Origin: Streptomyces sp. col6
Lineage (GTDB): Bacteria; Actinomycetota; Actinomycetes; Streptomycetales; Streptomycetaceae
Direction of reading: 5' to 3'
NCBI RefSeq assembly: GCF_008042035.1
Contig: NZ_RDBL01000029.1
Coordinates: forward strand, 628,409-692,408
Length of the DNA: 64,000 nucleotides
The notes below the pieces were generated by a model that was not told the origin of the DNA, ran no database searches, and saw nothing but the letters and a program-made list of their open reading frames with translations. The position numbers and the translations under genes were made by a program. Below, in pieces: positions 52,966 through 61,964 of this stretch. Position 1 is the first letter of the stretch. Every line of letters starts with the position of its first letter.

Positions 52966-53820
52966 GTGTCTGAGCCCATGAACCCCTCCCGTCCGACGCC
53001 CGGCGACCCCGCCGAGCCGGACGGCACCGCCCCCACCACCGCGGGAATCCCGGACGACCTGCGGGCCGCGTCGCTGGAGCGCGCGCGCCGGATGCGCCAG
53101 GAGCCCCGCTTCCCCGGTGGCCCCGCGGCCGACCCGGCCGGCTCGCACCACGAGCGCCGCATCCGCAGCTTCCAGCCGCGCCGCAGCCGGGTCACGCCGG
53201 GCCAGCAGGACGCCCTGGAGCGGCTGTGGCCCCAGTGGGGCCTGGACATCGACGGGCTGAGCGTCCTCGACCTGCCCGCGATGTTCGACGGGCTGCCGGT
53301 GGTGCTGGAGATCGGCTTCGGCATGGGCGAGGCCACCGCGCGGATGGCGGCCGACGACCCGGGCACCGGCATCCTCGCCGTGGACGTGCACACGCCCGGC
53401 CAGGGCAACCTGCTCGGCCTCGCCGACCGGAACGGCTCGACCAACGTCCGGGTCGCCAACGGCGACGCGATCATCCTGCTGCGCGAGATGCTGGAGCCGG
53501 AGTCGCTGGACGGGCTGCGGGTGTACTTCCCCGACCCGTGGCCCAAGACCCGCCACCACAAGCGCCGGCTGATCCAGCCGGAGTTCCTGGACCTGGTCGC
53601 GGGCCCGCTGAAGCCCGGGGCCATCGTGCACTGCGCGACCGACTGGGAACCGTACGCCGAGCAGATGCTCGAAGTCCTGACCGCGCACCCCCGCTTCGAG
53701 AACACGATGGCCGACGGAGGCTACGCCCCGCGCCCCGGGTTCCGGCCGCTGACCCGGTTCGAGGGCCAGGGCCTGGGCAAGGGCCATGTGGTGCACGACC
53801 TGCTCTTCGCCCGCGTCTGA
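52966..53820 (+). CDS. trmB: tRNA (guanine-N7-)-methyltransferase TrmB
   Basis: 284 residues. A disordered 65-residue N-terminus is followed by the SAM-dependent methyltransferase fold: VLEIGFGMGEATARMA (SAM site), VANGDAIILLREML, and the TrmB signature VYFPDPWPKTRHHKRRL. Makes m7G46 in the variable loop of tRNAs. GTG 52966 used, with ATG 52978 possible. Confidence 0.94.
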   Translation: MSEPMNPSRPTPGDPAEPDGTAPTTAGIPDDLRAASLERARRMRQEPRFPGGPAADPAGSHHERRIRSFQPRRSRVTPGQQDALERLWPQWGLDIDGLSVLDLPAMFDGLPVVLEIGFGMGEATARMAADDPGTGILAVDVHTPGQGNLLGLADRNGSTNVRVANGDAIILLREMLEPESLDGLRVYFPDPWPKTRHHKRRLIQPEFLDLVAGPLKPGAIVHCATDWEPYAEQMLEVLTAHPRFENTMADGGYAPRPGFRPLTRFEGQGLGKGHVVHDLLFARV

Positions 53821-53936
53821 CCGGCAGGGCCCCGGCGTCGGCCGGCCGCGCGGGCCCGCCCCCGACCGCGTCCGGACCGGCCCGCAGCGCCGCAGGCGCC
53901 ATGGCCGTTGTCGGACCCGCTCGTTAGGGTCGAGGG

Positions 53937-55547
53937 GTGTGCGACGGGTCTGTTCAGCGACAACGGCAGGATCAGCCGGCCGTCCCGGTGCTCCAGGAGC
54001 AGCGGGCCGCCGAGATCCTGGCTGCCGTCCCGGAGCGGGCCCACTGGCGCTACCGGCCGCGCCGCGTCGGCACGCTGTGGCGGAACCGGACCTTCCGAGT
54101 CGTCGCCGTCTTCACGCTGCTGGCGCTCTGCGGTGTCGTGATCCTCGCCCTCGTCCGCGACGAGACCGGAACCGAGGGCTTCCTCGTCGGTCTGGGCCTG
54201 GCCGTGCTGCCGGTCCCGGTGCTGATGACGGCCTTCCGCTGGCTGGACCGGGTCGACCCCGGCCCGTGGCGCAACCTGCTGTTCGCCTTCGCATGGGGCG
54301 CGTGCGCGGCCGCGCTGATCGCGATCCTCGCCAACTCCCTCGCCGCCCAGTGGATGGCCGACGCCGATCCGGGGAACGCGGACACCCTGGGCGCCACGGT
54401 CATAGCACCGGTCGTCGAGGAGAGCGCCAAGGCGGCGGCCGTCCTGCTGCTCTTTTTGTTCCGCAGGCGGGAGTTCACCGGGATCGTCGACGGCGTGGTG
54501 GCCGCCGGGTTCACGGCGACGGGCTTCGCCTTCACCGAGAACATCCTCTATCTGGGCAACGCCTTCGGCGAGGACCGGCAGATGGGCTCCGGCTTCGCGG
54601 CGGTGACCGTGATGACGTTCCTCGTCCGGGCCGTGATGACGCCGTTCGCCCACCCGCTCTTCACCGTCCTGACGGGCATCGGCCTCGGCATCGCCGCGAG
54701 CGCCGGGCCCGGCCGGCGGGCACGGCGCGTCGTGATGCCGCTGCTCGGCCTGGTCCTCGCGATGGGCCTGCACGCCCTGTGGAACGGCTCGCCGCACCTC
54801 GGGCGGTACGGGTTCTACGTCGTCTACGGGGGGTTCATGGTCCCCGTCTTCGGCCTGGTGACCTGGCTGGCGGTCCGGACCCGCCGGCAGGAGCTGCGTT
54901 CCCTGGCCGTCGAGCTCCCCGCGTACGCCGACGCCGGCTGGATCTCCCCCGCCGAACCCCACGTCCTCGCCTCGATGCGGGCCCGCGCCCTGGCCAGGAC
55001 CGCGGCCCGCCGGCGGTACGAGGCGGCGGGCAACGCCTTCGGGTATCCGTACCACCCGGCGCACGCATCGGCCCCGGCCCACGCCCGACGGGTCAAGGAG
55101 GCCAAGGAGCAGGGCAGGGCGGCGGCGCGTACGGTCGCCGAGTACGAGGGGTTCGCGACGTCCCTCGCCTTCCTGCGCCGCCAGGCCCGCCGGGGCGCGG
55201 CGGACCCGGACTTCGCCGCGCGCGAGCTGGAGCTGCTGCACCACCTGTGGCAGCGCCGGGACATCGCGGCCCCGGCCCTGGCGTACGCGGCCCGCGCCAC
55301 GCACCGCCGGCCCCCCGGCTTCCCGCCCCCTCTGCCGCACCACGGGTACGGCGCCCCTCGTCCCTACGCGGCGGCCCCGAACCCGTACGCCGCCCCGAAC
55401 CCGTACAGCAGCCCGCCGCCGTACGCCCCACAGCCGTACGGCCAACAGCCCGCGCAGCCGCACACCGCGGCTCGGCCCTTCGCCCCGCCGCCGTACGGCC
55501 CACAGCCCCACACCGGCACCGGCTACGCTGGCCACCCCCCGGCCTGA
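53937..55547 (+). CDS. PrsW family intramembrane metalloprotease
   Basis: 536 residues. About eight membrane helices in residues 55-310 with the PrsW active-site set: VVEESAKA (Glu-Glu), FAFTENILY (Glu-Asn), PFAHPLFT and LHALWNG (His residues). Cytoplasmic C-terminus about 200 residues long, ending in a Pro/Tyr-rich repeat (NPYAAPNPYSSPPPYAPQPYG). PrsW in Bacillus cleaves an anti-sigma factor; the Streptomyces target is unknown. GTG start directly follows GAGGGG, so the ribosome site is poorly spaced and the start uncertain. Confidence 0.88.
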   Translation: MCDGSVQRQRQDQPAVPVLQEQRAAEILAAVPERAHWRYRPRRVGTLWRNRTFRVVAVFTLLALCGVVILALVRDETGTEGFLVGLGLAVLPVPVLMTAFRWLDRVDPGPWRNLLFAFAWGACAAALIAILANSLAAQWMADADPGNADTLGATVIAPVVEESAKAAAVLLLFLFRRREFTGIVDGVVAAGFTATGFAFTENILYLGNAFGEDRQMGSGFAAVTVMTFLVRAVMTPFAHPLFTVLTGIGLGIAASAGPGRRARRVVMPLLGLVLAMGLHALWNGSPHLGRYGFYVVYGGFMVPVFGLVTWLAVRTRRQELRSLAVELPAYADAGWISPAEPHVLASMRARALARTAARRRYEAAGNAFGYPYHPAHASAPAHARRVKEAKEQGRAAARTVAEYEGFATSLAFLRRQARRGAADPDFAARELELLHHLWQRRDIAAPALAYAARATHRRPPGFPPPLPHHGYGAPRPYAAAPNPYAAPNPYSSPPPYAPQPYGQQPAQPHTAARPFAPPPYGPQPHTGTGYAGHPPA

Positions 55548-55609
55548 CCCACGGCCGGCGACGGGAGCCGGACCCTGCCGGGGCCGGGGCGGAAGCCGGA
55601 AAAGGCCTC

Positions 55610-56554
55610 CTAGGCCGACGCCTCGGTGAGCACCGACAGCTCCTGGTCCGTCAGGCGGAGGTCGGCGACCGCCAGCAGGGCGGGCAGCTGCTCGACGGTA
55701 CGGGCGGAGGCGATCGGCGCGGCGACCGTCGGCCGGGACGCGAGCCAGGCCAGGGCCACGGTCGCGATCTCGGCGTCCCGTTCCCGCGCCACCGTGTCGA
55801 GCGCGGCGAGCACCCGCCGGCCGCGCTCGGACTCCAGGTGGCGGGCCGCGCTCCCGGCGCGGGCACTGTCCACGTCCGTACCCGGGCGGTACTTGCCGGT
55901 GAGGAAGCCGGCGGCCAGCGCGAAGTACGGCACGGCGGCGAGCCCGGCGTCGGCGGCGGTGTCCTGGAGCTCGCCCTCGTAGGTGTCGCGGGAGACGAGG
56001 TTGTAGTGCGGCTGGAGCGCCACATAGCGGGCCAGCCCCTCGCGTTCGGAGAACTCCAGCGAGGCGCGCAGCCGCTCCGGGCTGATGTTGGACGCGGCGA
56101 TCTCCCGCACCTTGCCGTCCTTCACCAGCTGGTCGAGGGCGGTGATGATCTCCTCGACCGGGACGGTCTCGTCGTCGAAGTGCGTGTAGTAGAGGTCGAT
56201 GTAGTCGGTGTTCAGCCGGCGCAGCGACTCCTCGGCGGCCGCCTTGATCGTGGGCGCCGACAGCCCCTTGTACCCGGGGAGGGCGCCGACCTTGGTGGCC
56301 ACCACGACGTCGGACCGGTTGCCGCGCGCCGTGAGCCACTTGCCGATGACCGTCTCCGACTCGCCGCCCCCGTTGCCGGGAACCCAGTGCGAGTAGGCGT
56401 CGGCGGTGTCGACGAAGTTGCCTCCGGCACCCGTGTACGCGTCGAGCACGGCGAAGGACTGCTCGTCGCCGGCGGTCCAGCCGAAGACGTTTCCACCGAG
56501 GCAGAGCGGGAAGACCTGGAGGCCGGACGGGCCGAGGTTGCGCAGTGAAGTCAT
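55610..56554 (-). CDS. Aldo/keto reductase
   Basis: 314 residues, TIM-barrel oxidoreductase. Catalytic tetrad pattern: Asp/Tyr in FVDTADAYSHW, Lys in VVATKVGALPG, and the His in DLYYTHFDDETVP. NADP-binding C-terminal region SARTVEQL. Substrate unknown. Convergent with the PrsW gene. ATG 56554 is followed by MTSLRNLGPSGLQVFP; no good ribosome site was seen, so translation may be near-leaderless. Confidence 0.9.
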   Translation of the reverse strand: MTSLRNLGPSGLQVFPLCLGGNVFGWTAGDEQSFAVLDAYTGAGGNFVDTADAYSHWVPGNGGGESETVIGKWLTARGNRSDVVVATKVGALPGYKGLSAPTIKAAAEESLRRLNTDYIDLYYTHFDDETVPVEEIITALDQLVKDGKVREIAASNISPERLRASLEFSEREGLARYVALQPHYNLVSRDTYEGELQDTAADAGLAAVPYFALAAGFLTGKYRPGTDVDSARAGSAARHLESERGRRVLAALDTVARERDAEIATVALAWLASRPTVAAPIASARTVEQLPALLAVADLRLTDQELSVLTEASA

Positions 56555-56626
56555 AGAGGGAACAACGCTTTCCGGCCACCCCGCTATTCCGTGCCCCATA
56601 CATCCGGTCAGGTGCCCCCACGCAGA

Positions 56627-56668
56627 CCGGCAGCCCTGACGTCGGGGGGTGTGCGTCAGGGCTGCCGG
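56627..56668 (-). terminator. Terminator after the M23 peptidase gene
   Basis: Perfect 15-bp stem (56627-56641 with 56654-56668; arm CCGGCAGCCCTGACG) and a 12-base loop, 69 bases downstream of the M23 stop on the minus strand. Confidence 0.85.
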
Positions 56669-56736
56669 GGTTCGGAAGGCCGCGGACCGGGAACGGTGAA
56701 GGCCGTCCCGGGGTCGCGGGAACTACTGCGGAAGAG

Positions 56737-57906
56737 TCAGACGGTCAGACCGCGGGCATGCAGCCAGGCCATCGGGTCGATGCCGGTGCCGTCCGGGGTG
56801 TGGACCTCCAGGTGGAGGTGCGGGCCGGTCACGTTGCCGGTCGCGCCGACGCGGCCGATGGTGTCGCCGGTGGTGACCTTCTGGCCGATGCTGACGTCGA
56901 TCGAGGACTGGTGGCAGAACCACAGCTCCGTGCCGTCCTCCAGCTCCAGGACCGTGCGGTAGCCGTAGGAACCGGAGTAGCCGGCCGACTTGATCGTACC
57001 GGTGTGGATGGCCTTGATCGGGGTGCCGGTCGGAGCCGCGAAGTCGAGGCCCGTGTGATAGCCGGAGGACCACATCGATCCGGCCTGGCCGAACGTCGAG
57101 GTGATCGTGTACGACGAGGTGGGAAGGGAGTAGCTGGCGGCGAGCTTGGCCAGGCGCAGCGCCTCGGCCTTCTTCTTCGCCTCCTCCTCCGCCTTCTTCT
57201 TCTCGGCGGCGGCCTTGGCCTCGGCGGCGTCCTGCTGCTTCTTCGCCTCGGCGGCGGCCTTCTCGGCGGCGGCCTTCTCCTCGGCCGCCTTGGCCTCGGC
57301 GTCGGCGGCGCCCTGCTGCTGCTCCGCCTGCTGGAGGATGCGGGCGCGCAGCGCCTCACCGGCGTCCGTGGTGCCCTGCTCGGCCTCGGTGGTGGTGATG
57401 CCGGCGGTGGTCAGCGGGGCGGCGGCGGTGGCGACGGCGGGCGTCTCGGCCTCGGCCTCGCCGGAGAACAGCGCACCCACGCCGGGAAGTGACGCGGCGT
57501 CGGGGAGATTGTCCGAGATGGAATCGGGAAGAGAGATGGAGACCGGCGGTTTGCTCTGCGCGGTGGCCATGCCTCCCGCGCCGACGGCCGCGATGACACC
57601 GACGCCGAGGACGGTGGAGCTACGGGCCAGACCATTGCGCTGCTTGGCGACTCGGTGCTTGCCGCGGACGGGGCGGACGGACTCCTCGGTGGGGTTCCAT
57701 TCCTCCCAGGCCCGCTCGGCCTCGGCCTCATCGGCGCGGAAGCCGCTGCCGAACCCGGCGCCGGTGCCGAAGCCGTTGCCCCGATCGGTCGCGTAGTCGC
57801 TCCCCTGTTCCGGGATGTACGCGGTGCCGGGGCCGGTCGCGAAGTCGGCGCCGTACTCGGGCACGAACCGTGAAGGGGATTCGGGGGCAGGCTTGTTGGA
57901 CGCCAC
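56737..57906 (-). CDS. M23 family peptidase (LytM-like) with coiled coil
   Basis: 389 residues. Cytoplasmic-type N-terminus (about 90), membrane/export helix (STVLGVGVIAAVGAGG, about 97-112), Ala/Lys/Glu-rich coiled coil about 190-260, then an M23 metallopeptidase domain with Zn ligands in GYHTGLDFAAP (His about 284, Asp) and GPHLHLEVHTPDG (His about 361 and 363). A complete Zn site, so likely an active cell-wall endopeptidase. GTG 57906 start with AAGGAG about 9 bases upstream. A c-di-AMP riboswitch precedes it, linking expression to c-di-AMP/osmotic state. Confidence 0.9.
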   Translation of the reverse strand: MASNKPAPESPSRFVPEYGADFATGPGTAYIPEQGSDYATDRGNGFGTGAGFGSGFRADEAEAERAWEEWNPTEESVRPVRGKHRVAKQRNGLARSSTVLGVGVIAAVGAGGMATAQSKPPVSISLPDSISDNLPDAASLPGVGALFSGEAEAETPAVATAAAPLTTAGITTTEAEQGTTDAGEALRARILQQAEQQQGAADAEAKAAEEKAAAEKAAAEAKKQQDAAEAKAAAEKKKAEEEAKKKAEALRLAKLAASYSLPTSSYTITSTFGQAGSMWSSGYHTGLDFAAPTGTPIKAIHTGTIKSAGYSGSYGYRTVLELEDGTELWFCHQSSIDVSIGQKVTTGDTIGRVGATGNVTGPHLHLEVHTPDGTGIDPMAWLHARGLTV

Positions 57907-57927
57907 GCGGGCGCACTCCTTTCCTTC

Positions 57928-58085
57928 CTTCTCGCCTACCGGGTTAGCTGACGGGTTCGGAGCAGGAAGGTCTCCTACGGGTTCCTCCGCCTCTCGTGAA
58001 GACAGAGATGCCCGATTCACCCCATGTAGGTGGTTCCCCGGTTCCCTTGCGGAATTCGGCGCTCGCGCACGGTGCCGCCACTGAC
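57928..58085 (-). ncRNA. Cyclic di-AMP riboswitch (ydaO/yuaA class)
   Basis: In the leader of the M23 gene, read on the minus strand: GCCGAATTCCGC, GGGAACCGGGGAACCAC, CATGGGGTGAATC, CGTAGGAGACC, TCCGAACCCGTCAGCTAAC and CCCGGTAGGCG, the conserved blocks of the ydaO motif in order and spacing. Streptomyces cell-wall hydrolases of the Rpf and M23 types commonly carry this element; c-di-AMP binding usually lowers expression. The region 58086-58282 upstream has no gene and should hold the promoter. Confidence 0.92.
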
Positions 58086-58282
58086 GGCGGCTGGGACAAC
58101 CGCGCTGCGTTATCGAACGTTAATAGACAGACGGCTCCGATTCCAAGCCGTTCCCACTGATCGTTCATGTCCTTGGCCTGGACTTTACGGGACACAAGTG
58201 GGTGGAATCGGGCGAGTTGAATAACACTCGGCCACTACCCGTTTTCTGACGTTGCGTCAAATGTTATGCGGAGCGACGTCCT

Positions 58283-59464
58283 TCAATCACTCAGAGTCGC
58301 GTCCCGCTTGACGATCTTCACGGTCCTGCGCCGGTCGGGCTGCCCCTTCGCCGGCCGCGCCACCGCGAGCAGCGCCATGTCGTCGGTCGACTCGCCCCCC
58401 GTATGCAGCCGCACGTCGTCGGTCAGCGCGGACAACAGCTCCTCGGGCCCGGGGAAGAGGCGCCCGCGCAACCGCTCCGCCGGGTCGTAGAAGACACCCT
58501 CGGCGTCGCGGGCCTCGGACAGGCCGTCCGTGTAGAACAGCAGCGTCCCGCCGGCCGGCAGCTCCCACTCGTCCGAGCGGTCCGGCCGCACCCCCAGGCC
58601 CATCCCCAGCGGCAGCGCGGCCTCCGAGGGCGTCAGGGCGTCCACCGCACCGTCCCTGTACAGCAGCAACGGGTCGGGATGGCCCCGGTTCACGGTCCGC
58701 ACGAGCTGTCCGCCCGGCGGGATCTCCGCGAGCACGGCCGTGACGAACTCCTCGAAGGCGTCGAATCCGCCGCCGCGGGTCGACTCACGCGCCAGCGCGC
58801 GTTCCAGCCGCTGCGCCACGCCCTCCAGTGACTTCTCCTGCTCAGCCGCCTCCCGGAACGCACCGATCACCACCGCCACGGCGCCGACCGCCTGCAACCC
58901 CTTCCCGCGCACGTCCCCGAGCACCAGCCGCACGCCGTACGGGGTATCGGCCGCCGCGTACAGGTCACCCCCGACGAACTCGTCCGCCTGAGCCGCCTCG
59001 TACCGCGCGGCCACCTGCAGTCCGCCGATCCGCTCGGGAGGCGCGGGCAGCACGGCCCGCATGGCGGTCTCGGCGATCATCCGGGCCGACGCCAGCTGCT
59101 CGTTGCCGCGCCGCACGACCCGGTTGATCACACAGGCCTGGACGGCGACCGTGAGAACGGTGATCATCTCGATGAGCGAGACCACCTCGATCAGGTCCCC
59201 GGTGTAGAACCGGATCCCGGCGACGGCGAGCACCGCGGCGGTCCCGACCCGGATCGTGGTGGCCAGACCGAAGAAGGGTGCCGCGATCAACGGGGCCGCC
59301 GCGAACATCGGCACGGCCGTGAAGGACGGCGGCGTGAAGAGGTCGAAAACCACGCCGATGACGATCATCGCCACCGGCAGCACCCGGACGAACCGGCGGC
59401 TCCCCGCGCCACGCCACCGTCGCTCCCACTTCCCCACCTGCGGTCTCCTGCCCGGTGCAGCCAC
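58283..59464 (-). CDS. Membrane-anchored SpoIIE/PP2C phosphatase
   Basis: 393 residues. About four membrane helices in residues 25-110 (VLPVAMIVIGVVFDLF; FAAAPLIAAPFFG), then the PP2C/SpoIIE domain: Asp in FVGGDLYAAAD, VLGDVRGKGLQAV, LLFYTDGLSEARD and STDDMALLAV. No PAS or HATPase domain, unlike the phosphatase at 36.5 kb. Probably dephosphorylates an anti-sigma antagonist protein. GTG 59464 used; a later GTG (GKWERRW) is possible. Confidence 0.9.
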   Translation of the reverse strand: MAAPGRRPQVGKWERRWRGAGSRRFVRVLPVAMIVIGVVFDLFTPPSFTAVPMFAAAPLIAAPFFGLATTIRVGTAAVLAVAGIRFYTGDLIEVVSLIEMITVLTVAVQACVINRVVRRGNEQLASARMIAETAMRAVLPAPPERIGGLQVAARYEAAQADEFVGGDLYAAADTPYGVRLVLGDVRGKGLQAVGAVAVVIGAFREAAEQEKSLEGVAQRLERALARESTRGGGFDAFEEFVTAVLAEIPPGGQLVRTVNRGHPDPLLLYRDGAVDALTPSEAALPLGMGLGVRPDRSDEWELPAGGTLLFYTDGLSEARDAEGVFYDPAERLRGRLFPGPEELLSALTDDVRLHTGGESTDDMALLAVARPAKGQPDRRRTVKIVKRDATLSD

Positions 59465-59609
59465 GGCCGCGGACGGTACCGCGCACCTCCCCCAGCCTCG
59501 CCGCCGTCCGGCCGGCCGGCGACTCCTCGGCCGCCGATGGGGCGAAGCACGTACGCCGACAACGCATCAGGCCCGGCACGCTGCCTGCGTGCCGGGCCTG
59601 ATCCTTCAG

Positions 59610-59683
59610 TAGCGGGGACAGGATTTGAACCTGCGACCTCTGGGTTATGAGCCCAGCGAGCTACCGAGCTGCTCCACCCCGCG
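59610..59683 (-). tRNA. Initiator tRNA-Met (CAT anticodon)
   Basis: Complete 74-base cloverleaf on the minus strand. Anticodon CAT in the loop CTCATAA closed by a CTGGG/CCCAG stem carrying the three G-C pairs typical of initiators. The first base C1 is unpaired opposite T, also an initiator trait. T-arm GGTTCAAATCC. CCA is not encoded (CTG follows the discriminator A). Confidence 0.95.
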
Positions 59684-59943
59684 TCGGTGAACCCAACTCT
59701 ACGGCATGTTCGGAGCACTCATGACCACCCGCCTCGCACACCCGTACGCACCCGCCGTCCCCCGAACGCCAAAGTGCCGAAAACGAGAAGGTATTGCGAG
59801 GAACATGTGTTCTGTCGCAAGGTATCTGCTGCACCCCCCGGCTCGGCGGGCTGCCCGTGTGAGCAGGCCTCCGACCGTGCGTGACGGCGCGCCCGGGGCC
59901 GCTCCCGGTCTCTGATCGCAGCCTGTCTGGAGGGCTCCCGACC

Positions 59944-60300
59944 ATGACCGCACCGCTCGCCTCCGATCGCACCCCCGCCCCCTCGGCGACCCCGACGTCA
60001 CCGGTACGCGCCGCCGCCACCGGCGGCCTCATCGGCGGCGTGATGGGCGCGGTGATGAGCGCGGCGGTGAACTACCTGGCGATCGGCCTCCCGGGCAGCG
60101 AGTCGGCCAACGCGGCCAACCACGCGATATCGGGCCTGATCAGCGGGTTCCTCGCCGGCTTCATCGGCATCATGGTGAACAGCAGGAAGGCGGCCGCGGC
60201 CACCGCCGGCGCCGTACCGGACTCCGGAGCAGGCACGGAGACGGCGCCCGGCGCAGACACCGACAAGGCCCCGGCCACTGCCTCCGGGCCGGAGAAGTAG
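59944..60300 (+). CDS. Small hypothetical membrane protein
   Basis: 118 residues with two hydrophobic, Gly/Ala-rich helices (GGLIGGVMGAVMSAAVNYLAIGL and AISGLISGFLAGFIGIMV, about 27-80) and an Ala/Pro/Gly/Asp-rich soluble tail. ATG 59944 with GGAGGG 9 bases upstream. Function unknown. Confidence 0.75.
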   Translation: MTAPLASDRTPAPSATPTSPVRAAATGGLIGGVMGAVMSAAVNYLAIGLPGSESANAANHAISGLISGFLAGFIGIMVNSRKAAAATAGAVPDSGAGTETAPGADTDKAPATASGPEK

Positions 60301-60405
60301 CCGCCGCACCCCACCCCGCCCCTTGCCTCTCGACGGGCGCGCGCACCCATATGGCGATATGACTGATTTCTGACTCAGCCATATCGACGGCGCCGGGAGT
60401 GGACG

Positions 60406-60813
60406 ATGGACGACTATCCCCTGCTCAACCTGTTCTGGACGATGCTCTGGTTCTTCCTCTGGATCATGTGGCTCTTCCTGCTTTTCCGGGTCATCATGGA
60501 CATCTTCCGCAGCCACGACCTCAGCGGCTGGGCCAAGGCCGGCTGGCTGATCCTGGCGCTGGTCCTGCCCTACCTGGGTGTGCTGATCTACGTGATCGCC
60601 CGCGGCAAGTCCATGGGCAAGCGCGACGCCCAGGAGGCGAAGGAGCGCGACGCCGCCTTCAAGGCGTACATCAGGGACGCGGCGGGCACAGAAGGCGGCA
60701 ACGGTCCCCAGGGCAGTCACGTCGACGACCTCTCACGGCTCGCCGATCTCAAGGACCGGGGCGCGATCACGGAGGACGAGTACCAGCGCGCGAAGTCGAA
60801 GCTCCTGGTCTGA
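60406..60813 (+). CDS. PLDc_N/SHOCT domain membrane protein
   Basis: 135 residues. Two membrane helices at about 5-30 and 42-65 (LFWTMLWFFLWIMWLFLLFRV; GWLILALVLPYLGVLIYVIARG), the PLDc_N-type anchor, followed by a charged stretch and a C-terminal SHOCT motif (LSRLADLKDRGAITEDEYQRAKSKLL). SHOCT motifs are short oligomerisation elements. Function unknown. Upstream, CGATATG and CATATCG half-sites flank the probable promoter. Confidence 0.85.
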   Translation: MDDYPLLNLFWTMLWFFLWIMWLFLLFRVIMDIFRSHDLSGWAKAGWLILALVLPYLGVLIYVIARGKSMGKRDAQEAKERDAAFKAYIRDAAGTEGGNGPQGSHVDDLSRLADLKDRGAITEDEYQRAKSKLLV

Positions 60814-60839
60814 CGCCGGAAGCGGGCGAGTACCTTATT

Positions 60840-60869
60840 GCATTGGGATCGCAATAGCGATCCCAATGC
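60840..60869. promoter_or_regulatory. 13-bp palindrome upstream of the TsaD-like gene
   Basis: Perfect inverted repeat GCATTGGGATCGC (60840-60852), AATA, GCGATCCCAATGC (60857-60869), ending just before the ribosome-binding AGAAGGGGAG. Could be an operator (for example for the nearby TetR protein) or an RNA hairpin limiting initiation. Confidence 0.8.
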
Positions 60870-60883
60870 GAGAAGGGGAGTGT

Positions 60884-61939
60884 GTGCGGACTCCGGTGGT
60901 GCTGGGCATCGAGTCGTCGTGCGACGAGACGGGTGCGGGGATCGTCTCGGGCGGCCGGCTGCTCGCGCACGTCGTGGCGTCGAGCATGGACGAGCACGCC
61001 CGCTTCGGCGGAGTGGTGCCGGAGATCGCCGCCCGCGCGCACCTCCAGGCGTTCACCCCCGTCGTCCAGGAGGCCCTGGCACAGGCGGGGCTCGGGCTGC
61101 GGGACCTCGACGCCGTCGCGGTGACCACCGGCCCCGGTCTGTCCGGCGCCCTCCAGGTCGGTCTGGCCGGGGCGAAGTCCCTGGCCTACGCGGCGGAGGT
61201 GCCGCTCTACGGAGTGCACCACCTGGCCGGGCACGTGGCCGCCGACACCCTGGAACACGGCCCGCTGCCCGACCCGTGCATGGTCCTCATCGTCTCCGGC
61301 GGCCACACCTCGCTGCTGCTCGTACGCGACCTGGTGCGCGATCCGATCCTGCACCTGGGCGACACCGTGGACGACGCGGCGGGCGAGTGCTTCGACAAGG
61401 TCGCCCGCGTCTTCGGCCTCCCCTACCCGGGCGGACCGGCCATCGACCGCGCCGCCCGCGACGGCAATCCCTGCGCCGTCGCCTTCCCCCGGCCGCTGCT
61501 GGGCTCGAAGGACGACCCGTACGCCTTCTCCTTCTCCGGCCTGAAGACCGCCGCCGCCCGCTGGGCCGAGCAGCACCGCCTGCGCGGCGAGAACATCCCA
61601 CTGGCCGACGGCGCCGCCTCGCTCCAGGAGGCCGTCGCGGACGTCCTGACGCGCAAGGCACTGGCCGCCTGCCGCCAGTACGACGTCCACACCCTCGTCG
61701 TGGTCGGCGGCGTCGCGGCGAACTCCCGGGTCAGGGCCCTGGCCGAGGAGCGCTGCGCCGCTGCGGGAGTCGAGCTGCGCGTACCGCCGCTGACCCTGTG
61801 CACCGACAACGGGGCGATGATCGCCGCCGTCGGCGACCTCCTCGTACGGGCGGGCGCCGACCCGGCACAGCTGAACGTCTCCATCGACCCGTCGGCTCCC
61901 CTGGAGTACGCCTCCCTCAACCCGGTCGCGGCCCGCTGA
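60884..61939 (+). CDS. TsaD family protein (tRNA threonylcarbamoyladenosine synthesis), divergent copy
   Basis: 351 residues. The ASKHA fold is complete: VVLGIESSCDETGAGIV, metal-binding HHLAGH (main TsaD proteins usually have NHLASH), SGGHTSLLLV, DDAAGECFDKVAR, FSFSGLKTA and CTDNGAMIAA. TsaD transfers the threonylcarbamoyl group to A37 of ANN-decoding tRNAs with TsaB and TsaE. The housekeeping tsaD in Streptomyces normally sits with tsaE, tsaB and rimI, which are not here, so this looks like a second or specialised copy. GTG 60884 chosen over ATG 60866 because of AAGGGGAG. Confidence 0.88.
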   Translation: MRTPVVLGIESSCDETGAGIVSGGRLLAHVVASSMDEHARFGGVVPEIAARAHLQAFTPVVQEALAQAGLGLRDLDAVAVTTGPGLSGALQVGLAGAKSLAYAAEVPLYGVHHLAGHVAADTLEHGPLPDPCMVLIVSGGHTSLLLVRDLVRDPILHLGDTVDDAAGECFDKVARVFGLPYPGGPAIDRAARDGNPCAVAFPRPLLGSKDDPYAFSFSGLKTAAARWAEQHRLRGENIPLADGAASLQEAVADVLTRKALAACRQYDVHTLVVVGGVAANSRVRALAEERCAAAGVELRVPPLTLCTDNGAMIAAVGDLLVRAGADPAQLNVSIDPSAPLEYASLNPVAAR

Positions 61940-61964
61940 TCACCTCTGCTGCGATGATGAGGTC

